DNA of 64,000 bases, from positions 3,345,501 to 3,409,500 of the forward strand of contig JAOTOL010001634.1 in assembly GCA_034440575.1 (NCBI GenBank). The letters run 5' to 3'. The notes below the pieces were generated by a model, which saw nothing but the letters and a program-made list of their open reading frames with translations, was not told the origin of the DNA and did not search any database. Origin of the DNA: Imbricaverruca yamaguchii. Lineage: Eukaryota > Arthropoda > Thecostraca > Neoverrucidae. The first letter of the stretch is position 1; each line of letters starts with the position of its first letter. Shown here piece by piece: positions 37,856-50,149 of the stretch. A program made the position numbers and the translations under genes.

Positions 37856-38189
37856 GGGAGTATCGAGGGGTATATTTCAGCTGTCAATATAAGATATGTC
37901 CAAAAATCACGGTTCCTTCGTTGCGCTCGGAGACAGCGCTGCCTCGCGCTGTCTCCCACGCTACCAATAACATGAACAAGGCACGAGCGCGTCTTTGATC
38001 ACCGCTGACACCTTGAAGGCGTTTACCAGCGTCGAGCATGGTCGCCTGCCGCAGAAGCTGCGGTGCCGAGTCGATAGATACCGAATTGTTCAGTGTTTGG
38101 CTGATAGCTGGGATTCAATAGGCTGGGGTAGTAGTGCCCTGAATGTGTGTAGCCCATGGCGTATTCAAAGATCAGCCCAGGCAACCAAC

Positions 38190-38545
38190 GGCCCACCCGC
38201 CGTCGAGCCCAGCCACCCGCCGGCCCACCCACCCTCCAGCCCAGCCAACCGCCGGTCCACCCACCCGCCATCCAGCCCACCCAACCGCCGGTCCACCCAC
38301 CCGCCATCCAGCCCAGCCAACCGCCGGTCCACCCACCCGCCGTCCAGCCCAGCCACCCGCCGTCCAGCCCACCCACCCGCCGTCCAGCCCACCCACCCGC
38401 CGTCCAGCCCACCCACCCGCCGTCCAGCCCAGCCACCCGCCGTCCAGCCCAGCCACCCGCCGTCCAGCCCACCCGCCGTCCAGCCCACCCACCCACCCGC
38501 CGTCCAGCCAACCGCCGGCCCAGCCACCCACCGTCCAGCCCGGGA
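38190..38545. repeat. 17-20-bp minisatellite (CCACCCGCCGTCCAGCC)
   Basis: About eighteen proline/tryptophan-coding-like GC units. The frames open on both strands are repeat artefacts. It abuts the island with three composite motifs. Confidence 0.92.
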
Positions 38546-38623
38546 GCCTGCGCCCTGCCGCGGGTGTGCCGGCGGTGATTGAGGCGGCCGTTTATCCGGC
38601 GCGATTATGGCGGCCGAGTCGGC

Positions 38624-38644
38624 CCACCTGCGCGTGTCTCCCAC
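38624..38644 (+). promoter_or_regulatory. Composite motif copy 1 (CACCTG-N7-CTCCCACG)
   Basis: CACCTG at 38624, seven bases, CTCCCACG at 38637-38644. The first of three copies within 155 bases in a GC-rich island between a minisatellite and a (TA) run. Confidence 0.6.
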
Positions 38645-38678
38645 GCTGCCGCCGACTGGGTCAGCGGCGGTCCGGCCT

Positions 38679-38699
38679 ACACCTGCTGCCGGCTCCCAC
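38679..38699 (+). promoter_or_regulatory. Composite motif copy 2
   Basis: CACCTG at 38679, seven bases, CTCCCACG at 38692-38699, followed by G. Same spacing as copies 1 and 3, with unrelated spacer sequence. Confidence 0.6.
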
Positions 38700-38756
38700 G
38701 GCCGCCACCGCCGCCACTCGAGTCATGTCAACAGCACCTGAAGAGCTCAAGGCGGC

Positions 38757-38777
38757 CACCTGGCACAATCTCCCACG
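38757..38777 (+). promoter_or_regulatory. Composite motif copy 3
   Basis: CACCTG at 38757, seven bases, CTCCCACG at 38770-38777, followed by G. The spacer (GCACAAT) is AT-richer than in the others. Confidence 0.6.
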
Positions 38778-38837
38778 GTGCTGCTGCAGAGCGCAGGTGT
38801 GAGCGCCGAGCTTCCCTCGGTGCAATGGGAAGCACGG

Positions 38838-38839
<2 letters not shown>

Positions 38840-38919
<80 letters not shown>

Positions 38920-38925
38920 ATGTAT
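38840..38925. repeat. (TA)n microsatellite with (TATG)n end
   Basis: About 33 TA dinucleotides, then TATG/TATC tetramers. Confidence 0.97.
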
Positions 38926-38929
38926 CTGC

Positions 38930-41040
38930 CACTGTTTAGACGTCTACATGTCTGATGTACACACATATATAAAACAGGAACAGAGCGAAGAAATATAAGG
39001 TTGGTCCGGTTTATCTGATCAAAGGCCTGTTTCACGTTGTTTCCGATACTTCAACTGATGGGGTCATTGGAAAGTTGTCTGGTAGTCGAGTCTGTATGCG
39101 TCCGTGACCCATTGAAAGCAAATGTTTTCAAGGGACCGAGCAGGCCTTGCCGATGAGCTACATTTTGCCGCCTTTCCCAGTACACGGGTTGTTGCGACCG
39201 CCGCCGTGCTTCCAAATGCAGAAGGTGAAATAATAAGAGAGCGTTTTGTGTGGTACGAACTCTCCATCGACATACTGTTTGCATACTTCGAATGACTCGT
39301 TGATCTCTTAAATTATTTAATACGCTAATTTTTGCGACATCTATGATTGTCACCCTTAATCGTTCCGTGTACAAATATGACTAGATATTCGCGTGACATG
39401 TTTACGATTGTAGTTATCGATCTATTGCGAAATCAATGCGACCTGTGCTGCACTGTGAGCGGTAAGTCAAAGATGTGGTGAGGTCGAAGTTTGGCCTCAT
39501 TTCGAGAGCTTATGAGGAAGGGCGAGAGAACTTGACTTGTTGTACCCAGGTGAAAACATTACTGCGAGATTTAGTTTCAGCGTCCATCTTAACCCTATAA
39601 TGACTAAGCGCTGAAAAGGTCATGTGAGGTAAATGACCTTGAGTGACATTGGAAGGGTTGATGAAGTAGGTAAACAAATTAGATCAGTTGCCGATCACCA
39701 TGCCACGTTCAATTTCGACTCTTTGTTAGCAATAATTGGGCTAAATGCCGATAAGTCACGACTTCGGCGAACGTGGCCTGGCAAACCTAGTTCCTACGAC
39801 ATCACAGCCCAGTGACCCGACACACCCTCAGACTGTTTATACCGTGATGTCGCCAAGGATGCCGACCCATCAGCTACACTAAAGAGACGTACTCAGACGC
39901 TCGTCGTGCTTCCATGGACGCGAACAAAAACATCTGGGATCGCATCAGCGGGGGAGGTTAACCCTAATCCTAGGGCTTAAAGGCAGGAGGGCGCAAGATC
40001 TCTGAAACGTGTTACCTTTTTACCATCCTTTTTGTGCCGTAAAAAGTAGATAAAGCACACTATTACCAAGCGCGGTTTCCCGGAAATAATTTCGTGACAC
40101 GTATTCTGTCAGTTGCATCGTTTCTTTTGTAGTCAAGTCGAAGATTGATGTGCGCAGTGTTATGCTGTACGAAGATTCATATACGATAAATGGTTGATGA
40201 CTTCGTTCTTAAACAGCCTCTCATTAAATACACTAATGTTCCAGAACATTACAAGTGTCCTCAGGCGGTCAATACTGAGTCACGTTTTGAAGGCTGCATG
40301 CATCAACATAGCAACAAGCTATAATGGAAACATGATTGAGAAACACTCAATTTGAATTGTCCGGCTAAATTGAATGTTGGTCTAAATTGAATGAGGCGAA
40401 TGTTGATCCAAAGGAGAAACTTCCAGGCCAGTCGAAGTTTTCTGTCCTATCGCCAAAGTAGGAGCCTGAATCCACTTGATTCGCCACTTGCAGATGCACT
40501 GCATTTGATAAACGCAACTTACTTCAGAGACGTGATTATGATCAGTGGCGATTCAAAGGAGAAACAGTTTCGGTGTATGCATGCTACATGCCCTGTACAT
40601 GAAAATGCTTTGCACCTCGAGAAGTGTTGACATAATTCTACCAGAGATCACCCTCAACTTCTGTGTCTGTTTACGCTCTTAAAATATTCCAAATTATCTG
40701 GTATGTTGGTATCCGTAGCATGCACCCTTGCTATGGATGTTGGAGACATTTTCCTTATGTTATGCTTGCAAGGAGTATGTTGTACATGGTTCTACACTTC
40801 ACTCTGAAATGTGGATCTCTTACATGATATTAATGCCGTATTAGAAAATATAATAAAGTGCATCGAAATTTCTGCATTATGGGTTTCTAAGCCGGCTTTA
40901 CTAATCTTCAAAGTAAATACGAAATCCAACGTAAGAACTTTGGGAATGGCGTATTGCTCTAGCGATGATGTAATACATTTTGCAAATATATGGGTCTTAT
41001 AGACTGCACGAAGACTATTTCATACGAAGACTATTTCATG
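38930..41040. other. Sequence without recognised features
   Basis: AT-rich, short frames only, no repeats or RNA genes that I can support. Confidence 0.4.
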
Positions 41041-41430
41041 GGGCCTACTTCCGCTCTTCCCGTCCAGTTCTCCTTGCTGGGTGCTAGGGGGGGGGGTTTT
41101 GGTGGGCGGGGGGGAGGAGGGGGTTGGGGGGGATTTGCTGGGTTAGGGCGGACAGAGGGCGAGCCCCGATGACATGTGTCGTCCTTCCCCACATGGAAAG
41201 ATGATGCTACACTCACCGGCAAAAGGTGCTCTTCTCTTCGGAGGATCAACTGTATCCCCCTCCCCCAACCAACGCAACGGATTTGTCAGTCAAAAACGCC
41301 CCTCTCACAAGAAAAAGGCGCTCCCTTGAGAGGGAGAGGTGTCGCTTCAGTGCTCAGAGCATCCATTCCCCGCTCAAGGACCTTCAGCCGAAGGCTCCTC
41401 CTCGGGAGTGTCGCAGTGGCATCCTTTCGA
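41040..41430 (+). repeat. Dispersed repeat copy (purine/pyrimidine-rich), with related copies at 51560-51960 and 53020-53300
   Basis: The three regions share G-rich to C-rich transitions (CCCTCCCC) and CTCAGAGRA-like words. GGAAGATTCGAGYGYACCCTCCC is shared by the two later copies. They look like fragments of one old dispersed element of unknown class. Confidence 0.4.
41083..41145 (+). repeat. G-rich run, possible G-quadruplex
   Basis: More than eight runs of three or more G within 60 bases of the plus strand. It lies at the start of a dispersed repeat copy (41040-41430). Confidence 0.7.
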
Positions 41431-41789
41431 GGAGATGGCGCCAACTCCATACGAGTGATCCCACCCCCATGGGAAATTCCTGGAATCGCCCCGGCTATAT
41501 GTGCATGATAGAAGTCAGGAATAATTGAGCACTCATTCATGACAAAACAATATTTATTGAGATTTTAGACGAGAAATGAAGACGCACAAATTAACGGCTT
41601 CTGGAAATTTACAGACATGGCAAATAAACCATTCAGTACTCCATCAACCACAGTATATACAATTCCCGTCCTCAGAATATTAAACTCGTCTGCGAAACAT
41701 GAAGCACACAGCTGAGCCGACGGCGGCTGAGTCCAGTGTGGCTGCAAGCACAGCCCGGAAGAGCGCGACCAACCTACCGCGGCTGCGGA

Positions 41790-42447
41790 TCAGCCTGTTG
41801 ATCGGCAGAGCTGTCGGCCGGCGCTCAGCCTGTTGGTCGTCAGAGCTGTCGGCCGGCTCAGCCCGTTTATCGTCAGAGCTGTCCGCCGGCGCTCAGCCTG
41901 TTGATCGTCAGAGCTGTCGGCCGGCGCTCAGCCTGTTGATCGGCAGAGCTGTCGGCCGGCGCTCAGCCTGTTGATCGTCAGAGCTGCGCTCAGCCTGTTG
42001 ATCGGCAGAGCTGTCGGGCGGCGCTCAGCCTGTTTATCGTCAGAGCTGTCGGCCGGCGCTCAGCCTGTTTATCGTCAGAGCTGTCGGCCGGCGCTCAGCC
42101 TGTTGGTCGGCAGAGCTGTCCGGCGGCGCTCAGCCTTTGATCGGTTTATGTCTCCTTTGTCAGAGCTGTGGCCGGCGCTCAGCCTGTTGGTCGGCAGAGC
42201 TGTCGGCGGCGCTCAGCCTGTTGATCGTCAGAGCTGTCGGCCGGCGCTCTTTGGTCGGCAGAGCTGTCCGGCGGCGCTCAGCCTGTTGATCGTCAGAGCT
42301 GTCGGCCGGCGCTCAGCCTGTTGATCGGCAGAGCTGTCGGCCGGCGCTCAGCCTGTTGATCGTCAGAGCTGTCGGCCGGCGCTCAGCCTGTTGATCGGCA
42401 GAGCTGTCGGCCGGCGCTCAGCCTGTTGATCGTCAGAGCTGTCCGGC
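41790..42447. repeat. 35-bp minisatellite
   Basis: About eighteen units with GCTCAGCCTGTTGATCGTCA and GAGCTGTCGGCCGGC. It ends at the GC island holding composite motif copy 4. Confidence 0.92.
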
Positions 42448-42454
42448 GGCGCGC

Positions 42455-42475
42455 CACCTGCCTCATTATCCCACG
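42455..42475 (+). promoter_or_regulatory. Composite motif copy 4
   Basis: CACCTG at 42455, seven bases, ATCCCACG at 42468-42475, followed by G. It lies in a 130-bp GC-rich island squeezed between two large minisatellites. Confidence 0.6.
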
Positions 42476-42589
42476 GTACCGTCTGCCGACAGCCCGCAGC
42501 GGCGCCGGCACGGCAGTCCGGCGGGCACATGTCGGCTGGCGGCCGTCAGGACGGCTCGGCGGCTTAACGTAGTCCTCATGGCCGTCACG

Positions 42590-43280
42590 TGCATACCGTG
42601 GCATGCGCGATACACACGGCATATAGCCGGCGTGATGTGGACACATGTCACATGGCTGACGTGGACATGTGTGATACACACACTGATGCGTCACATGGCT
42701 GACACGACATGCGCGATACACACGGCATATAGCCGGCGTGATGTGGACACATGTCACATGGCTGACGTGGCATGTGTGATACACACACTGATGCGTCACA
42801 TGGCTGACACGACATGCGCGATACACACGGCATATAGCCGGCGTGATGTGGACACATGTCACATGGCTGACGTGGCGTGTGTGATACACACACTGATGCG
42901 TTACATGGCTGACACGACAGTGCGATACACCGGATATAGCCGGCGTGATGTGGACACATGTCAATCTGACGTGCAGTGTGTCACACATGTCTGATGCCGA
43001 TACACACGGCATATAGCCGGCGTGATGTGGACACATGTCACATGGCTGACGTGGCATTGTGATACACACACTGATGCGTCACATGGACTGGCACGACATG
43101 CCGATACACACGGCATATAGCCGGCGTGATGTGGACACATGTCACATGGCTGACGTGGCATGTGTGATACACACACTGATGCGTCACATGACTGACACGA
43201 CATGCGCGATACACACGGCATATAGCCGGCGTGATGTGGACACATGTCACATGGCTGACGTGACATGTGTGATGCTCACA
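42590..43280. repeat. 105-bp higher-order minisatellite
   Basis: Six or seven 105-bp units, each of diverged half-units sharing ACATGGCTGACRYG and GATACACAC. CATATAGCCGGCGTGATGTG marks each unit. Confidence 0.9.
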
Positions 43281-43419
43281 ATAGTGGTCTGCATTGCTGG
43301 CATGAAACGTGTAAGACCTGACAAATGATGTTGCGCCATGCATTCCAGTGCATTAAACCAAATGTGAACGCTGATAAAGTACCATGCAGTCGTACACCAC
43401 CAGCCGACCCGTGCAGCAA

Positions 43420-45445
43420 TAGACAACCTGGTACACACACCACTGACCGCTACAGACAACCTGGTACACACACCACTGGCCGCTACAGACAACCTGGTAC
43501 ACACACCACTGGCCGCTACAGACAACCTGGTACACACACCACTGGCCGCTACAGACAACCTGGTACACACACCACTGACCGCTACAGACAACCTGGTACA
43601 CACACCACTGGCCGCTACAGACAACCTGGTACACACACCACTGACCGCACAGAACCGTACAGACAACCTGGTACACACACCACTGGCCGCTACAGACAAC
43701 CTGGTACACACACCACTGGGCCGCTACAGACAACCTGGTACACACACCACTGACCGCTACAGACAACCTGGTACACACACCACTGGCCGCTACAGACAAC
43801 CTGGTACACACACCACTGGCCGCGCTACAGACAACCTGGTACACACACCACTGGCCGCTACAGACAACCTGGTACACACACCACTGGCCGCTACAGACAA
43901 CCTGGTACACACACCACTGGCCGCTACAGACAACCTGGTACACACACCACTGACCGCTACAGACAACCTGGTACACACACCACTGGCCGCTACAGACAAC
44001 CTGGTACACACACCACTGGCCGCTACAGACAACCTGGTACACACACCACTGGCCGCTACAGACAACCTGGTACACACACCACTGACCGCTACAGACAACC
44101 TGGTACACACACCACTGCGCCGCTACAGACAACCTGGTACACACACCACTGGCCGCTACAGACAACCTGGTACACACACCACTGGCCGCTACAGACAACC
44201 TGGTACACACACCACTGGCCGCTACAAACAACCTGGTACACACACCACTGGCGCCGCTACAGACAACCTGGTACACACACCACTGGTACACACACCACTG
44301 GCCGCTACAGACAACCTGGTACACACACCACTGGCCCCGCTACAGACAACTTGATACACACACCACTGACCGCTACAGACAACCTGGTACACACACCACT
44401 GACCGCTACAGACAACCTGGTACACACACCACTGGCCGCTACAGACAACCTGGTACACACACCACTGACCGCTACAGACAACCTGGTACACACACCACTG
44501 ACCGCTACAGACAACCTGGTACACACACCACTGACCGCTACAGACAACCTGGTACACACACCACTGGCCGCTACAGACAACCTGGTACACACACCACTGG
44601 CCGCTACAGACAACCTGGTACACACACCACTGGCCGCCGCTACAGACAACCTGGTACACACACCACTGGCCGCTACAGACAACCTGGTACACACACCACT
44701 GGCCGCTACAGACAACCTGGTACACACACCACTGACCGCTACAGACAACCTGGTACACACACCACTGGCCGCTACAGACAACCTGGTACACACACCACTG
44801 ACCGCCGCCACAGACAACCTGGTACACACACCACTGGCCGCCGCTACAGACAACCTGGTACACACACCACTGGGCCGCTACAGACAACCTGGTACACACA
44901 CCACTGACCGCTACAGACAACCTGGTACACACACCACTGGCCGCCGCTACAGACAACCTGGTACACACACCACTGGCCGCCCCCTGTACACCACGACCGC
45001 TACAGACAACCTGGTACACACACCACTGGCCGCTACAGACAACCTGGTACACACACCACTGGCCGCTACAGACAACCTGGTACACACACCACTGACCGCT
45101 ACAGACAACCTGGTACACACACCACTGGCCGCTACAGACAACCTGGTACACACACCACTGGCCGCCGCTACAGACAACCTGGTACACACACCACTGACCG
45201 CTACAGACAACCTGGTACACACACCACTGACCGCTACAGACAACCTGGTACACACACCACTGGCGCCGCTACAGACAACCTGGTACACACACCACTGGCC
45301 GCCGCTACAGACGACCTGGTACACACACCACTGGCCGCTACAGACAACCTGGTACACACACCACTGGCCGCTACAGACAACCTGGTACACACACCACTGA
45401 CCGCTACAGACAACCTGGTACACATGGTACACACACCACTGCCCA
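43420..45445. repeat. 33-bp minisatellite, about 60 units
   Basis: Units have CGCTACAGACAACCTGGTAC and ACACACCACTGGC with few variants (GACC for GGCC, extra CGC). As 33 is eleven codons, frames of 300 or more codons open on both strands. They have no start context and no family resemblance and are not genes. Confidence 0.95.
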
Positions 45446-45879
45446 GGCGGTTGACACTTAGCTATGGACGAAGTAACTGGAGGGTGCCGCTGTGAACGGT
45501 GGTTATTGACGGTGGCTCGGCACAGATATACCGACACTATACTATGCTCGACACAGGTGACAGACATGCGCTGACACCAGCGAGTGTGTCAGAGCAGATC
45601 CGGGTGTCAGAGTTTGTTTGACAGGTCGCGTCGTCTCGGGTGTGGCTCGGCGGACAGCATATCGCCGGATCCATCTCACTACAAAAAATATCGTGCCCAG
45701 ATGGCCGTATTAGCTATTTACAAGAAGATACAAAAACATTATTTCGAGAGGTGTACTTACAGCCAGGCTCTGAATACAGCCTGGTTAGTTAGTTAGTTTT
45801 TTGGTTTGGGTAATACAGGCCCATGGAATACAGGCTGGACAGCGGCGGAAGGGGGCGGGGGCGTGCGTGAATGGTCCGA

Positions 45880-46400
45880 CATGGCAGGACGCGCGGGCAC
45901 CCATTGCACTATGTTGCGGTCATTGCTCAGCATTGCGCAGCGTAACGCCACTGCGTGCCCTGCAATGCTTCATTCAGCCAACCGATCGCCGTGCATCCCA
46001 TCGGCCGACAAGCGGACCGCGTGCTGTGCCATTCACAGAGCGGCGTCCTCAATGAGCCCGCACCGCGCCCATCCGGCGCCGAGCCGGCGTCACGTCACGG
46101 CGGTGCGTCACGTCCGCGTCGCGCCATTCAGGTGCCCGGCGCGCCGCCCAGTCTTAAAAACGGCGCGTCCGCGCCGCGCGGCGCCGCCCTCAATGAAACC
46201 GCCGCCATGGTAATGAGCACCGCTGGCGCGCACCTGTCGCCCGTTCCCACGGCGGCACGTCGCCAGTGACGTCACGCGTCACGGGCGTGATGGCGACCGC
46301 GCGAGCGCGCGACCAGAACGGGCGCCCACGCCCGTGCGACTCACCCGGTGCAATGACGCTCGGCAGCTGAAGGTCAATTTGGGCGCCTCCGTGCTGAATC
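45880..46400. other. GC-rich island with composite motif copy 5
   Basis: CpG-rich unique-looking sequence between the 33-bp array and a (GT) run. It holds CACCTG-N7-TTCCCACG and a CRE. No coding frame is supported. Confidence 0.5.
46231..46251 (+). promoter_or_regulatory. Composite motif copy 5, with perfect Su(H) half
   Basis: CACCTG at 46231, seven bases, TTCCCACG at 46244-46251, a perfect Su(H) site on the minus strand. A CRE, TGACGTCA, follows 15 bases later at 46267-46274. Confidence 0.65.
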
Positions 46401-46417
46401 ACGTGGTGACGGCTTGC

Positions 46418-46534
<117 letters not shown>

Positions 46535-47624
46535 TGTGTGTACGCCAGGAATGCGTGTTATCTAGTGGTGGATCTTTATAAATTTACCGTTGGACAAATG
46601 GGGTTTTCATGCCATTCTATGCAGTCAACGGCCTCATGCTGCACGTCAGCAACATTGCGTTTGTGGGGAGGTGAGTGTCCCTCAAAAGTATGGAAAGTTC
46701 CACCGATGGTGTCATTGATCCTGTTTTTGTGATGATCATGGTATTATGCAATCTGTCAAACCTAACGTCATCTCATTCCTGTCGCCCATCTCAAGCTGAA
46801 AAACGTGCTTTCAGTCACGCCCCACATCGATGCGAGTGCTTTCGCCGGTTTTCTGTGTAGCCGACATCGATGTAAGTGCTTTCGCCCATTTGCTGTGGTG
46901 CCGACGCGGTGTACCAGTTCATGGTCATCGTTTTATCATGTCTTATCGTCGTAACGTGCACTTCTGCCACTATTAGGTTCTCGATTGTATGTCTTTCGGT
47001 CAAACCAATCGGCGTCTCGCTGCAGTGACACGTGTCAGTCACGTGTCGGTCATGTGTCAACAACGTGGAACGTTTCGGTCGTGCGTTGATATCATGTTTC
47101 CGAGTCCAGTATTGAAATTGGGTGTGAAGTGGGCTTGGCCAGCTTTCCGTTGCCTGTAGCGCGTGGTCCGTGCATGCACTTCATGGCAATGCAGTTTCCA
47201 CCTTCTCCACCGTGGCGATATTCCTCTCGGAACTCTGACAAACATTGCTTCGGTGGTAAGTTGCTGATCTGGGAATCTTCAGCATTAGCCGCTGCACGAG
47301 TTTTCTCTTCATTCAGACGATGCGTATTCTGGATGTCTGGGTTAGCCCAGAAGAGTATCATATGCTTTTGCTCATGATACTCACTATGGGTCTGTTCATG
47401 GTCCTGAGTGTTTTAATAGTGTAATTTGTGTGCAACAGGATCCAAATATGTGCTACCGGGCAACTCTCCCAGTTGGTTTTTGTGTTGGAAGTTCGGAAGC
47501 GTACAGTGTCATCGTTGAGTTTACCTTTTGTGTCTCTTTATTATTCTTCGCAATGTTGTGTGCCGTGCTGGCATCATGTTCCGCCTGCTGGCTCGGCAGA
47601 CTGTACCGGCGGGTCCGGTGACGT

Positions 47625-47695
47625 CCGGTGACGTTATGTGATGTCCGGTGACGTCATGTGACGTCCGGTGACGTCATGTGACGTCCGGTGACGTG
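47625..47695. repeat. ~20-bp repeat carrying CRE palindromes
   Basis: GTGACGTCATGTGACGTCCG repeats about three times. Two units hold a full CRE, TGACGTCA, and the others half-sites. Confidence 0.85.
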
Positions 47696-48175
47696 GCAGC
47701 GCCACCTGCCGTGCTGGCACCGTGTTCCGCCTGACGGCTCGGCAGGCTGTGCCGGCGGGCCCGGTGACGTGGCAGCGCCACCTGCCGCGTCAGAGCGTGC
47801 CGTTGCACGCCGCAAGTGCCGACCGCTGCGCCGGTATCGCCGCCATCGGCCGGCCCGCGCCACAAGCAGCCCGCGCCACAAGCAGCCTGCACGCCGCCGC
47901 GCAGCATTAGCAGGCGGCCGGCCGAGCGGCGATAGGCCTCCCGCCGGCGGACGGCCCGATGGCGGCGGCGATTACCGCCGTGCCGAGGCGGGACGCCGGC
48001 CACCTGCCCCGTTTTCTCACGGACCGCGAGGCGGTGACGTCACACGCCTCGCAGACGCGGCCGGCCGGCCCGTGTAACAATGGTGGCAGGTGGCGGCCGC
48101 GCAACACGCGGCGGTCAGCTATTTCCTGATCCGGCCCGGCCGGCCGGGTTGGGCTGGCACGAGTGCAATACCAGA
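47696..48175. other. GC-rich island with composite motif copy 6
   Basis: CpG-rich sequence with CACCTG-N7-TTCTCACG, a CRE and two GCGCCACCTGCCG words. No coding frame is supported. Confidence 0.5.
48001..48021 (+). promoter_or_regulatory. Composite motif copy 6, with perfect Su(H) half
   Basis: CACCTG at 48001, seven bases, TTCTCACG at 48014-48021 (YGTGRGAA on the minus strand). A CRE, TGACGTCA, follows 13 bases later, the same layout as copy 5. Confidence 0.65.
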
Positions 48176-48351
48176 ACAAATCACGCGCCGTGGTTCGCTC
48201 ACTTCTCAGATTTGCACGGAATTCTTGGTGTCGAGGTCACGTATCCTGGGCACCGGCTCTGGATATAGCACCACAAATCCTCATGCCATTTCATATATAA
48301 ACAGAAGTAAATAAAGTATAAATTCCTTAATTCATAAAATATACTCCTTTC

Positions 48352-48547
48352 ACTGGGAGCCGTATGGCAATGTCGGAGCTGTATCAGAGCCTACTAAACT
48401 CATCTGACTGGGAGCAGTATGGCAGTGTCGGAGCTGTATCCGAGCCTCATAAGCTCATCTGACCAGGAGCAGTATGGCAATGTCGGGGCTGTATCCGAGC
48501 CTGATATACCCATCTGACTGGGAGCAGTATGGCAATGTCGGGGCTCA
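48352..48547. repeat. 55-bp tandem repeat, 3.5 units
   Basis: Units start ACTGGGAGCAGTATGGCAAT and contain GAGCTGTATCCGAGCCT. The LINE fragment begins directly at its end. Confidence 0.88.
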
Positions 48548-49795
48548 GGGTAGTATTGAATGGATGTAAATCTGGTTGGAAAGATGTTCTGAGGGAGTGC
48601 CACAGGGCTCTGTTCTAGGGCCCTCTCTTTATCATCTTTGTGAACAACATTGAAGTAGGGCTGAGGAATAGAGTGTTCAAATTTGCTGATGACATCAAGC
48701 TGGTAGGAGTGGCTAACAGCAGAGATCAATCTAGTAATATTCAACTAGATTTGGACGACCTAAAAGAGTGGGCTGATCAATGGCAGATGACTTTCAACTA
48801 TGATAAGTGTAAGGTTATGCATATAGGGTCTGCAGGCGAGACATTCAGTTATAAAATGGGAGGGAGGGAACTGGATGTTATTGAAGAGGAAAGGGACTTA
48901 GGTGTGTTGGTCTCAAAAGACCTTAAAGCAGAAAAACAATGTATCTCAGCTAGAAATAGGGCACTCAGAATGCTGGGACTCATTAATAGAAGTGTGAAAT
49001 ATAAGAGCAGGAAGTCATGAAAAAGCTGTACTTAGCATATGTGCGGCCCCACTTGAGTACTCTGTACAAGCATGGAGCCCCTACCTAGAAAAGGATATAG
49101 ATATGTTAGAAAGAGTCCAGCGCAAAGCCACTAGACTCGTCAGTGGATTAAGTAACTTAGAATATGGAGAAAGGCTTAATGCATTAGATATGTACTCACT
49201 CAAGTATAGGAGATTAAGGGAGACATGATTGAAATGTACAAAATTGTTAGAGGGCTAGATCAGGTCAATTTGAATGATGCTCTGCAGTTTAGAGTATCCC
49301 ATAGGGGTCATCAATTCAGGTTAGACAAAATGAGGTGCAGGACAGTTAAACGACAACAGGTCTTCAGTCAAAGGGTTGTTGACCAATGGAATAGGCTGCC
49401 TGCTGATGCAGTGGGGAGTCCCTCATTGAATGTCTTTAAAAGTAGGGTGGATAAATTTTTTAGACAGGAAAATGTTGTTTTTGAATTCTAACTTGTGATG
49501 CATGGGATATTGAGTATTTTCACTAGCTATATAGGGTATAACATTATGCTAGTATTATGTTGTACTATATGGGGTGTACCTAGCAGTGGATTTGGCAACT
49601 TCCTTTGCGATGTCATACTGATGAGATTGGCTGTGGTGGCACAGGTGGAGGGATTGCATGGGTTTGGAATTGATAGGTGTGAACATGTACTTTCTAATAT
49701 CTTCTAGACAGGCTTGACCCAGATGGGCCCTTGTGGCCCTTATTAAGCCTTAACACTTTATGACTTTATGACTTTATGACTTTATGACTTTAATG
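48548..49795 (+). mobile_element. 5'-truncated non-LTR retrotransposon (reverse transcriptase C-terminal half and 3' UTR)
   Basis: Translation shows the reverse transcriptase turn GVPQGSVLGP, the catalytic FADDIKLVG (A/F-A-D-D box), then WQMTFNYDKCKVMHIG, LGVLVSKDL, RALRMLGLINR and a tail with FSQRVVDQWNRLP. This is the common jockey/CR1-type RT end. Frame breaks lie near 48598, 48620, 49010, 49053 and 49222, so it is dead. The 3' UTR ends in a short octamer repeat (TATGACTT), the tail type of such elements. The endonuclease and the RT start are missing. Confidence 0.9.
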
Positions 49796-50149
49796 ACTTC
49801 GTACTTAGTTCTTTTCACATTTCTAAGTACCATTTAAATATTTTAATTAAGCCTCAGCATTGCATTTTATGTTTATATTGCCTGGCCTGGGTAGATAAAA
49901 CCGAATTTGATAAGATGAATTTGTTGACAAGCAAACCTTTTTTTGATAAAACGGTCGTTGTGGTTCATTGGGTATCATTGATACCATTAATGTACAATTT
50001 GCTACACCACTTCTATCGCTCCTTATTCAAGTTACTCATCCCAACACCCATATTCCCCAACACAGGGATGCTGATTTCTGAATATTATTGGGGTATGGGC
50101 ATGCATGGAGTTAATGGGTGGGACGAAATAGATTGGTGGACATACTCCT

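Noticed and set aside
43353..45253. Frames of 300-350 codons on both strands
   Set aside because: They are translations of the 33-bp minisatellite (eleven codons per unit), open on both strands, with no family resemblance.
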